Assembly (NCBI GenBank): GCA_025357895.1
Contig: JANYLL010000239.1
Coordinates: forward strand, 1 to 6,913
Direction of reading: 5' to 3'
Origin: Ignavibacteriota bacterium
GTDB taxonomy: Bacteria; Bacteroidota; Ignavibacteria; Palsa-1295
Length of the DNA stretch: 6,913 nt
This document shows, in pieces, positions 1 to 5,888 of this stretch (position 1 is its first letter; every line of letters starts with the position of its first letter). The notes under the pieces are model-generated. The model did no database searches. It was not told the DNA's origin and was given only the letters and a program-made list of their open reading frames with translations. A program made the position numbers and the translations under genes.

Positions 1-125
1 GGGAATTGCAAGCCGGAGACCATCGCATCGAGTTCGATGCCTCGCATCTTCCCACCGGGGTTTATTATTATCACTTGCAGATCGGAAAATTTGTTGAGAT
101 GAAGCCAATGGTTGTTGCACATTAA
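1..125 (+). CDS. C-terminal end of a T9SS-sorted secreted protein (5' partial)
   Basis: Only the last 40 codons are present, read in frame from position 3 and ending at the TAA at 123-125; the gene begins before the window. The translation contains AGDHRIEFDASHLPTGVYYY and ends in KPMVVAH. This is the pattern of the type A C-terminal sorting domain of type IX secretion cargo: an 'aG.h.i.fdas.LptGvYyy.l..g...e.k.mv' tail. The same pattern closes the 784-residue protein later in the window (DAGTYSVNFDASKLSAGMYI). Such tails direct proteins across the outer membrane and are removed or anchored at the surface. Nothing can be said about the main domains of this protein. No convincing terminator hairpin lies in the 61 bp before the next gene, so read-through into it is possible. 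Confidence 0.85.
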   Translation, partial: ELQAGDHRIEFDASHLPTGVYYYHLQIGKFVEMKPMVVAH

Positions 126-186
126 AAGATAAGTTCGAACCTAAACAAGACTAGCATTGTAGCAAGGGCATCATTCTTATTCCCCA

Positions 187-882
187 ATGAAAAAAATATT
201 CTGCATCCTATTTATTGCTTTTGTTTTAAGCGGCTGTTTTGATATTTATGTCTATATCATTCCATTAAAAGACAACTCCTATATTCTTTCGGAAAGAGTT
301 TCGTTCGGGCTCGACGTGCTTACACTTATCGGTTCATTAAATTCGATGGATTCCATGGACCTCAGCGCAAAAAAAGAAATTCCCACTCCAAAGCAAATGA
401 TGGATTCGATGCTGGCACATGAATCAGGCAAGGATAGCGCTTTCGAAAAACTTCCCGGTTATCTCGGATATTCAAAACGCGATAGTCTCTTCGATACGAC
501 AGCATTCTTTATCACAGATATTCATATCAGATCTGCCGACGATATTGCCGAGTATATGAAGGACGCACAATCGGAGAAGAATACATCCGGCGAGCTTACC
601 GTCGATCTGAAAGTCTCTCATCCTGAGGGTATGACAAAATTTGATTTTGTGGCATCGAAAGGAAAAACTCGGAAGAAGGATAATTCAAATATTATCGTCA
701 TGTCAAAACTCGAATCAGGCGGATTACATATCGGTGTGCTCTCAGAGAATCTTCAACCTCCTCCGGCTAAGACCGCGATAAAACCAATTCCCGGTGGTTA
801 TGAATGGTTTATTCCATTCACTTCTCTGAAAAACTGGGAAAGGGTGAAGACGAAGAAGGTACAATTCCTAGTAAAGAAATAG
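187..882 (+). CDS. Putative lipoprotein of unknown function
   Basis: A 231-residue protein that I do not recognise as a named family. The N-terminus is a lipoprotein signal peptide: basic MKK, a hydrophobic stretch at residues 4-14, and the lipobox LSGC with the acylated cysteine at residue 17. The mature protein should therefore be membrane anchored and face the periplasm or cell surface. The residues after Cys17 (FDIYVY) do not match the acidic surface-export signal known in some Bacteroidota, so the final location is open. The mature part is mixed alpha/beta in character, with a polar low-complexity stretch around residues 52-85 (repeated Met-Asp/Ser, SMDSMD), a triple proline at 191-193, and a Lys-rich end. 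No transmembrane segment follows the signal. The ATG at 187 is chosen because it gives the intact signal peptide; no Shine-Dalgarno sequence precedes it. The gene sits 61 bp after the T9SS cargo gene on the same strand and faces the regulator remnant, 27 bp beyond its stop. Confidence 0.85.
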   Translation: MKKIFCILFIAFVLSGCFDIYVYIIPLKDNSYILSERVSFGLDVLTLIGSLNSMDSMDLSAKKEIPTPKQMMDSMLAHESGKDSAFEKLPGYLGYSKRDSLFDTTAFFITDIHIRSADDIAEYMKDAQSEKNTSGELTVDLKVSHPEGMTKFDFVASKGKTRKKDNSNIIVMSKLESGGLHIGVLSENLQPPPAKTAIKPIPGGYEWFIPFTSLKNWERVKTKKVQFLVKK

Positions 883-909
883 CAGGGTTTATTACTTCTC
901 ATTCACTTA

Positions 910-1131
910 CTACAGATCCTCGACTAATTTATATCCGAGCGGATCACAATGTTTAAGGTCGAAGCGGTCGAAAGGATAATATGCTTCAAAAGCCTTTCTC
1001 CCTGATGCCGCTAGTTTATAATGCGTGATCGGCTTCCTATCAGCAAAGTTTTTTTTTACGGAAATATACTTTGCTTCTTCGAGCTTTTTCAGATGCACAC
1101 TTAAATTGCCGTCCGCAAGAAAGGCTCGCAA
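910..1131 (-). pseudogene. 5'-truncated winged-helix transcriptional regulator (remnant)
   Basis: The 73-codon frame carries DGNLSVHLKKLEEAKYISVK followed by a wing-like segment (NFADRKPITHYKLAASGRKAFEAYY). This is the recognition helix and wing of small MarR/ArsR-like winged-helix regulators of the HTH_34 type, normally about 95-100 residues. The first helices, which should lie upstream of DGN, are missing. The only possible start is a TTG at 1129-1131, inside the loop of a terminator hairpin, and the frame is closed by a TAA at 1153-1155 that overlaps the end of the ABC transporter gene. No start or ribosome-binding site belonging to an intact gene is present. I infer a decayed 5'-deleted gene whose surviving part still reads without stops. 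A few residues before DGN (DLRAFLA) look weakly like the preceding helix, so the exact break point is uncertain. Expression as a functional short protein is possible but unlikely. Confidence 0.65.
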
Positions 1132-1147
1132 ATCGCGAGCCTTTCTT
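1117..1147 (-). terminator. Intrinsic terminator of the ABC transporter gene (possibly bidirectional)
   Basis: A perfect 13-bp stem (1117-1129 pairing with 1135-1147) encloses a 5-nt loop (AAATC). The core arm is GGCTCGC, flanked by an A/G-rich run on one side and a T-rich run on the other. On the minus strand the hairpin starts at the base directly after the transporter's TAA (1148-1150) and its 3' arm ends in TTTCTT. On the plus strand the stem is followed by TT and A, so it could also stop transcription coming from the lipoprotein gene. The stem is seen directly; the terminator role is inferred from position and composition. Confidence 0.75.
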
Positions 1148-2926
1148 TTAGTTTACCGGTATCGACATTCTTCTGATCTGATCGATGCCTCGTTCCCCGA
1201 TCTGCTGGCGCCACATGGCATAGTATAATCCTTTTTCTGCAAGAAGATCTTGATGCTTGCCGGATTCGACAATATGCCCGCGCTCCAAGACATAAATTCT
1301 ATCGGCATGAAGAACAGTTGATAGTCTGTGTGCAATGAGAATTGTGATCTGATCACTATGCATTGAGACATCACGTATCGTTGCCGATATTTCTTCTTCA
1401 GTTAGTGAATCAAGTGAAGATGTGGCTTCATCGAAGACTAAAAGCTGGGGACGGCGGAGCAATGCGCGCGCGATCGAAAGGCGCTGCTTCTCCCCCCCTG
1501 AGACTTTCACTCCGCCTTCGCCTATTACGGTATCAAGACCGTTGGAGGCTCTTGCAAGTAAACTATCACAAGCGGCTTGATGAAGCACTTTCATGCACTC
1601 TTCATCGGTTGCATCAGGTCGAACAAAAAGTAAATTCTCTCTGATCGAACCTGAAAATAATTGTGTATCCTGCGTTACAAAACCAATACGATTGCGAAGT
1701 TCATCAAGGTTTAATTTATCCGTGGCAACTCCGTTGCACAGCACCTCTCCGGCTTGCGGACGGTATAAGCCGACAAGCAATTTCACAAGCGTTGTTTTTC
1801 CCGATCCTGATGGACCGACAAATGCAATCGTCTCACCACGATCAACGGAGAATGATACATCCTGCAATGCCTTCGTTGTTGCTGTCTGATGCTGAAAACT
1901 TACATCGCTGAATGCAAGAGTGCGAATATCTTTTACTGAAACTGCATCAACCGGAATAGGCTCAACAGGCATTGCCATAATACCGGTAAAATTATCAAGT
2001 GATGCTTCGGATTCGCGATAGATATTTATGAAATTACCAAGCTCTTGCAGCGGTCCGAAAATAAAGAATGAATAGATATATAGAGAAAAATATTCGCCGA
2101 AGGTAATGCTCTGCCTGAAAATAAGATAGAGCATCAGAAAAGAAATACTTGTGCGAAGGAAATTTATCGTTGTCCCCTGAATAAAGCTCAGACTTCTTAT
2201 ATATTTTACTTTTTTCAGTTCAAGCTTTAGAATCTTTCCCGTAGTGGCATTCAAGCGGCTTATCTCCTGATCTGCCAAACCGAGACTTTTGACAAGTTCA
2301 ATATTGCGCAGCGATTCCGTTGTTGATCCGGCAAGTGCTGTCGTTTCTGCAACGATCGTTTTCTGAACCTTTTTGATCTTCCGGCTCATATATGAACTGA
2401 GAAAGCCGATGATCGGAATTGTGGCAAAATACACCGGTGCGATGATCCAATTTATCGTGAAAGCATAAATAGTCACAAAGATCACACCGATAAGCGTTGT
2501 GAAAACAAAACTAATTCCCATTTGGATGATGCGCTCAATATCGGTGCGGACTTTCTGCAATTTGCCAAGTGTTTCGCCACTACGCTGATCTTCGAAAACG
2601 GAATAGGGAAGCTGAAGTGAATGCTCCAAACCTTCAGTATAGACTTGAGCGCCAAGACGATTCGTGATAACGTTTACGAAATAGTCCTGAAAATTTTTCG
2701 CCACGCGAGAGACAAAGGCAACACCTACTGCCAAGCCAAGCAATTTAATGACGCCAAGGAAAAATTCTCCTTCGGTATATTGACCGGGCTTCGTCGCATA
2801 ATCATCGATCACATGACGGAACACGACAGGATCGAGCAGAGAGAACACCTGATTTACTGCCGCCAAAAAAAGCGCAAGCCCGACGAGTTTGCGGTATTGC
2901 TTGAGATATGAGTAAAGAATTTTCAT
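1148..2926 (-). CDS. ABC transporter, exporter-type half-transporter (permease fused to ATPase)
   Basis: A 592-residue protein with the MsbA/LmrA-like order: a membrane domain, then a nucleotide-binding domain, so two copies should form the working exporter in the inner membrane. The transmembrane helices fall roughly at residues 14-38, 57-79, 136-158, 160-180, 247-270 and 277-300. The ATPase domain (about 335-575) is complete: Walker A GPSGSGKTT at 371-379, Q-loop Gln419, signature VSGGEKQR at 475-482, Walker B LLVFDE ending in the catalytic Glu500, D-loop SSLD at 503-506, and H-loop His533. The A-loop aromatic position, normally Tyr in the 'VSF.Y' pattern, is His346. The substrate (lipid, peptide or drug) cannot be read from the sequence. 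The ATG at 2924-2926 is chosen because it precedes the first membrane helix at the usual distance; no Shine-Dalgarno sequence is visible. The motif TATCTTTG lies just upstream. The gene appears monocistronic and ends at a terminator, with a regulator remnant behind it. Confidence 0.95.
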   Translation of the reverse strand: MKILYSYLKQYRKLVGLALFLAAVNQVFSLLDPVVFRHVIDDYATKPGQYTEGEFFLGVIKLLGLAVGVAFVSRVAKNFQDYFVNVITNRLGAQVYTEGLEHSLQLPYSVFEDQRSGETLGKLQKVRTDIERIIQMGISFVFTTLIGVIFVTIYAFTINWIIAPVYFATIPIIGFLSSYMSRKIKKVQKTIVAETTALAGSTTESLRNIELVKSLGLADQEISRLNATTGKILKLELKKVKYIRSLSFIQGTTINFLRTSISFLMLYLIFRQSITFGEYFSLYIYSFFIFGPLQELGNFINIYRESEASLDNFTGIMAMPVEPIPVDAVSVKDIRTLAFSDVSFQHQTATTKALQDVSFSVDRGETIAFVGPSGSGKTTLVKLLVGLYRPQAGEVLCNGVATDKLNLDELRNRIGFVTQDTQLFSGSIRENLLFVRPDATDEECMKVLHQAACDSLLARASNGLDTVIGEGGVKVSGGEKQRLSIARALLRRPQLLVFDEATSSLDSLTEEEISATIRDVSMHSDQITILIAHRLSTVLHADRIYVLERGHIVESGKHQDLLAEKGLYYAMWRQQIGERGIDQIRRMSIPVN

Positions 2927-2948
2927 TCAGAAAGCTTATAATTTTCTA

Positions 2949-2956
2949 CAAAGATA
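2949..2956 (-). promoter_or_regulatory. Possible -7 promoter element of the ABC transporter gene
   Basis: On the minus strand the sequence TATCTTTG exactly fits the Bacteroidota -7 consensus TAnnTTTG. It ends 22 bases before the transporter's ATG, which would give a short leader of roughly 15 nt. No clear TTTG-type -33 element is found at the expected 19-21 bp spacing, so this is only half of a promoter by sequence. Confidence 0.35.
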
Positions 2957-2996
2957 CAAATACGGAAGCAGAAGGTTTTTGTAACGGAAAGAACCA

Positions 2997-3142
2997 GAAG
3001 TCAAAAGTCAAAAGTTCAAAGTCAAAATAGCGTCTAAGTGCTTCTGAGTTAATATGGCATTCCGAATGAGTCCGCGGCGGCGGAAGGAATCCCCCAAGGT
3101 TTCTAAGGGAATTTCCCTTTTTGACTTTGAACTTTTGACTTC
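2997..3142. repeat. Inverted-repeat intergenic element with heptamer arms (MITE-like or palindromic dispersed repeat)
   Basis: Two perfect 23-bp inverted arms lie at 3005-3027 and 3119-3141. Each is made of AGTCAAA-like heptamers (AAGTCAAAAGTTCAAAG...). The left side carries one extra heptamer, so its array begins near 2997. The 91-bp centre contains further palindromes: TCCGC/GCGGA at 3071-3075 and 3080-3084, enclosed by ATTCC/GGAAT at 3059-3063 and 3086-3090, and AAGGGA-ATT-TCCCTT at 3105-3119. The central GGCATTCCGAATGAG...AAGGAATCCCC pattern resembles, from memory only, the 'CATTCCGA...GGAATC' palindromic repeats scattered through Bacteroidota and Chlorobiota intergenic regions. No transposase and no target-site duplication are evident. 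It could be a non-autonomous mobile element or an accumulated simple-repeat hairpin. Confidence 0.7.
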
Positions 3143-3351
3143 CGCAGGTGTCACAAACAGCCTATTTCCCGTGTCTATTAAGATTAGGGGAAGATTCCTT
3201 TGCTGTTGTGGAAACCTCTTGCCTAAAAATGGGTTATATTCCTACTCTATAATTTTCGTTTGAGCGAGTTCCCTATATGAGAACGCCCCAAATACAAGAT
3301 TGTTGCGTGATTTTCATGTATATTTTTTTTCACTAATTCTCTATTTAAAAA

Positions 3352-5706
3352 ATGAAACGTTCATTACTACTAATTTTACTTGCTATCGGATTTACAGCAA
3401 GTTCATCTACTGCGCAATGGTCGGAAATTCCACAGTTGCCTGTCGAGCTGAATTGGCCGATGACAGCAATGTTTAATGGCACGGTCTATGCATTTGGCGG
3501 ATTAACCAGTGCTTCTAATGCCGTATCAAATGCTGTATATACATATACTCCCGGAGATGCTGCATGGAAAAAACTTACTGTTGCAATGCCAATAGGAAAG
3601 TTTGCGGGTTATGCGGGAATAGTAGGCGGAAAGATATATCTCGTCGGAGGATCAATTTCAACCGGAGTTGAAGGTACGACGTATGCATTCGATCCTGTTG
3701 CTGCTACTTTTACTGCCAAAAAAGCAATTCCTACGAAAACATCATTTTTTGCCGGAGCAGCTATTAACGGTAAAATTTATGTTGTCAATGGCTCCCTAGG
3801 ATCCTTCACCGGAAACGACGTCAACCTGGTTCAGATTTACGATCCTACTGCCGATACTTGGACGAACGCTGGTACAACCCCTTCGTTTACCAGTAGGTTG
3901 TCAGCATCTGCTGTCGTCAACGGCAATATTTATATTTCGGGAGGTTTAATTACCAATGCAGGTTTTTACACAGGTAAAACTTGGAAAGGCGTCCCCAGTT
4001 CAACAGATGTCGCTTGGACAGAGGTGTCCGCAATTCCTTTCGTCGCTGCGCAGATGACTGGTGGTACTGCCGGTGGGAAATTTGTTGTAACAGGCGGCAG
4101 AGGTCCTTCTTCTCCTGCTAATTATGCAAATACGTATCTGTATGATGAAGGTTCCGATATGTGGACGACATCATATGGACTTCCTGTTGTTTCTACTAAT
4201 AGCGGAAATCTCGTGGGCACTGGCAACGATATTTATTTAGTAGGAAACTATCAGAATCAACGTGCTTTCAAATTTACATTATCTACTGCACAACTTCCAT
4301 CTGCGGTGTTGAATGTCAATACCGTTCTTATCAATGCAAACCAAAACACCACAAAGCAGATATTTTTCGGCGCTGAAAACATCGGTGTTGTTCCTTTAAC
4401 GGTCGGCGTGACAATTCCGGATAGTATCAAGTCATGGCTTTCGGCATCAAATCAAAGTGTAGATCCGTTCCAATCCATTTCCTTTACACTCAAAGCATCT
4501 GCCGGAACAATGGCAGTAGGGTTATATAAAGGAACAGTGACAATCGTGACCAATGATGCATCGCATACGAATGTTCCTCTTAATATTGCACTTTATGTTT
4601 TGCCGAATTCTGTCGTTACTCAGCCCACCGTTGCTGTGCTCGAAGAAGGTACAGGCGACTGGTGCGGATATTGCCCGCAAGGAAAAGAAGTTGCGAAAAG
4701 TATAAAAGATACTGCAGCAACAGGCTCATTCATTGCTCTTGAATATCATGGCGGTTCGACGACAGAACCGAATATGATTCCGGCAGGTCAAAGGCTGATA
4801 AATGATATGAAAATTCAAGGATATCCTAATGCTTCGATTCAACGCTGGTATTTCCCAGGCGAGACATATCAAATGACGAATCGCGGTGTATGGCCGCAGT
4901 ACGTTCATGACGTGCTCGTGCAGCAGCCGGATGCTCCTGTTTCGATCAATATAACGAGCTATTCCTTCGATCCTGCAACCCGGAAGGTTCATGCAGTTAT
5001 CCAAATGCAGAGATCGTTGGCAATGGTCTACGATGCCTCAGTAACGATTCGCCTTACTACGGTAATTACCGAAAGCGGTGTAGCCGGACAACAGGAGGAT
5101 TACCGCCTACCTTCTCCGTATTGGACTGATTATACATGGGATGATATTGTCCGTCAAATGTATCCGAATGAATTCGGAACAAAGGTTAGTTTCCCGACTC
5201 CGACTACGATAGATGCAAGTCTTTTCAAAGCAGGTGATAAGCTGGTAGTCCCAGGTGATAAGATAGATGTGACCGTTGACTTTACGGCTCCGACCATTCC
5301 TGATACTATTCTCGATCCCGCAAATTGCAGCATCGTCTTTATTGCAAATGTAGTAAAGGGATCCTCAACAGTAGGTAGTATTTTACAAGCCCAGGAAAGA
5401 CCGCTGGTGGGTGGGCTGAATGCTGTGAATGCCGGCTCCGTTTCTGATTTCTCGCTTGGACAGAACTATCCGAATCCTGTTGTAAATGATACAAAGATCG
5501 GATATTCAGTTGACGCACGCACACCCGTTTCGATCACCGTCCATGACGTATTAGGTCGTGAAGTTGGCAGCATTGTGAATACCACGAAAGATGCAGGTAC
5601 GTATAGCGTGAATTTTGATGCTTCGAAACTTTCAGCGGGCATGTATATCTATACGATGAATGCCGGCGGAAAGACGATCGAACGGACAATGACCGTTACA
5701 AAGTAA
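3352..5706 (+). CDS. Secreted kelch / Omp28-like thioredoxin-fold / T9SS-sorted protein
   Basis: A 784-residue exported protein. Residues 1-21 are a Sec signal peptide (MKRSLLLILLAIGF..., probable cut after STA21). Residues 22-312 form a kelch beta-propeller: repeated strand motifs YAFGG (46-50), IYLVGG (95-100), IYVVNG (142-147), IYISGG (193-198), FVVTGG (244-249) and IYLVGN (294-299), each blade with an aromatic near W23, W72, W170, W222 and W271. This suggests six blades, with the first Trp strand closing the ring. Residues 313-418 look like an Ig-like BACON/HYDIN-type domain (GLYKGTVTIVTNDASHTNVP). Residues 425-690 resemble the Omp28-related outer-membrane family, opening with LEEGTGDWCGYCPQG; C438 and C441 make a thioredoxin-like CxxC, and P492 in QGYPN may be the cis-proline. 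Residues 697-784 are the T9SS type A sorting domain (LGQNYPNP at 702-709). Likely location is the cell surface or outside the cell; the substrate is unknown. The ATG gives the intact signal peptide. The gene is monocistronic, with its own terminator. Confidence 0.9.
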   Translation: MKRSLLLILLAIGFTASSSTAQWSEIPQLPVELNWPMTAMFNGTVYAFGGLTSASNAVSNAVYTYTPGDAAWKKLTVAMPIGKFAGYAGIVGGKIYLVGGSISTGVEGTTYAFDPVAATFTAKKAIPTKTSFFAGAAINGKIYVVNGSLGSFTGNDVNLVQIYDPTADTWTNAGTTPSFTSRLSASAVVNGNIYISGGLITNAGFYTGKTWKGVPSSTDVAWTEVSAIPFVAAQMTGGTAGGKFVVTGGRGPSSPANYANTYLYDEGSDMWTTSYGLPVVSTNSGNLVGTGNDIYLVGNYQNQRAFKFTLSTAQLPSAVLNVNTVLINANQNTTKQIFFGAENIGVVPLTVGVTIPDSIKSWLSASNQSVDPFQSISFTLKASAGTMAVGLYKGTVTIVTNDASHTNVPLNIALYVLPNSVVTQPTVAVLEEGTGDWCGYCPQGKEVAKSIKDTAATGSFIALEYHGGSTTEPNMIPAGQRLINDMKIQGYPNASIQRWYFPGETYQMTNRGVWPQYVHDVLVQQPDAPVSINITSYSFDPATRKVHAVIQMQRSLAMVYDASVTIRLTTVITESGVAGQQEDYRLPSPYWTDYTWDDIVRQMYPNEFGTKVSFPTPTTIDASLFKAGDKLVVPGDKIDVTVDFTAPTIPDTILDPANCSIVFIANVVKGSSTVGSILQAQERPLVGGLNAVNAGSVSDFSLGQNYPNPVVNDTKIGYSVDARTPVSITVHDVLGREVGSIVNTTKDAGTYSVNFDASKLSAGMYIYTMNAGGKTIERTMTVTK

Positions 5707-5725
5707 TTCGGAAAACTTCGAATAG

Positions 5726-5757
5726 AAAAAGGCGCGGCATTTGTCGCGCTTTTTTTT
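5726..5757 (+). terminator. Intrinsic terminator of the kelch/Omp28 gene
   Basis: Twenty bases past the stop codon there is a GC-rich stem, GGCGCGGC (5731-5738) with GTCGCGCT (5743-5750). It includes two G-T pairs, has an ATTT loop, and is extended by five A-T pairs. A run of eight T (5750-5757) follows. Stem plus T-run is a textbook Rho-independent terminator and separates this unit from dnaB. Confidence 0.9.
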
Positions 5758-5766
5758 ATCCCGAAA

Positions 5767-5822
5767 TTATCCACTTGTACACTGTATAACCTACTGTATA
5801 ACCTGTTATTTTAAATGGATAA
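5767..5822. promoter_or_regulatory. Facing DnaA-box-like pair around a tandem repeat, upstream of dnaB
   Basis: TTATCCACT at 5767-5775 matches the DnaA box TTATCCACA at 8 of 9 positions. AATGGATAA at 5814-5822 is an inverted, weaker copy (TTATCCATT, 7 of 9). The two share the perfect inverted 7-mer TTATCCA/TGGATAA and enclose the 12-bp tandem repeat and an AT-rich stretch. They lie just upstream of the dnaB promoter. A regulatory role through DnaA is an inference; chance matches are possible. Confidence 0.35.
5781..5804 (+). repeat. Exact 12-bp tandem repeat upstream of dnaB
   Basis: ACTGTATAACCT occurs twice head to tail with no mismatch (5781-5792 and 5793-5804). It lies about 26 bp before the -33 element of the dnaB promoter. 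Two adjacent copies about one helical turn apart could bind a protein cooperatively on one DNA face. No known operator is recognised. Confidence 0.8.
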
Positions 5823-5829
5823 ATTGTTC

Positions 5830-5860
5830 ATTGTATTTCCGTGTTATCTCCGTAACTTTG
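5830..5860 (+). promoter_or_regulatory. dnaB promoter (Bacteroidota primary sigma type)
   Basis: ATTG at 5830-5833, a 19-bp spacer and TAACTTTG at 5853-5860 match the Bacteroidota housekeeping promoter (TTTG, about 19 bp, TAnnTTTG), with the -7 element exact and one mismatch in the -33. Transcription would start near 5867, giving a leader of about 22 nt before the GTG at 5889. Confidence 0.7.
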
Positions 5861-5888
5861 CAGATTCAACTTCGATAAATCTATACCC

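Larger units (their letters stand above)
2927..3351. other. Divergent intergenic region between the ABC transporter and the kelch/Omp28 gene
   Basis: A 425-bp stretch with no credible gene. It holds the likely start region of the ABC transporter (2927-2960), the inverted-repeat element (2997-3142), and about 200 bp (3143-3351) that should include the promoter of the kelch/Omp28 gene. In that last part I see only a weak promoter candidate, ATTG at 3299-3302 and TATTTTTT at 3321-3328 (18-bp spacing, with a mismatch in the -7 element). No riboswitch or RNA gene is recognisable. Confidence 0.6.

Noticed and set aside
152..159. TAGCATTG as a -7 element of the lipoprotein gene
   Set aside because: One mismatch to TAnnTTTG and no -33 element at the right distance.
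1153..1374. 73-codon minus-strand frame overlapping the ABC transporter 3' end
   Set aside because: It is another frame inside the conserved H-loop and C-terminal region of the transporter.
1025..1911. Several open frames on the plus strand opposite the regulator remnant and the ABC transporter
   Set aside because: They lie antisense to clearly coding ATPase motifs and the wing segment; their translations show no domain.
3054..3263. 69-codon open frame on the plus strand in the intergenic region
   Set aside because: It runs through the inverted-repeat element; its translation comes from the repeat and palindromes, is basic and low in order, and shows no domain.
3299..3328. Promoter for the kelch/Omp28 gene (ATTG-N18-TATTTTTT)
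   Set aside because: The -7 element has a mismatch in an AT-rich stretch where such matches are frequent, so it is mentioned only as a weak candidate.
4726..5524. Minus-strand open frames inside the kelch/Omp28 gene
   Set aside because: They are antisense to a long coding sequence with recognisable domains and have no protein-like features.
5706..5723. Small inverted repeat ATTCG/CGAAT just after the kelch/Omp28 stop
   Set aside because: Only 5 bp with an 8-nt loop and no T-run; the strong hairpin at 5726-5757 explains termination.
5781..5804. CRISPR-like direct repeat
   Set aside because: The two units are only 12 bp and directly adjacent, without spacers.
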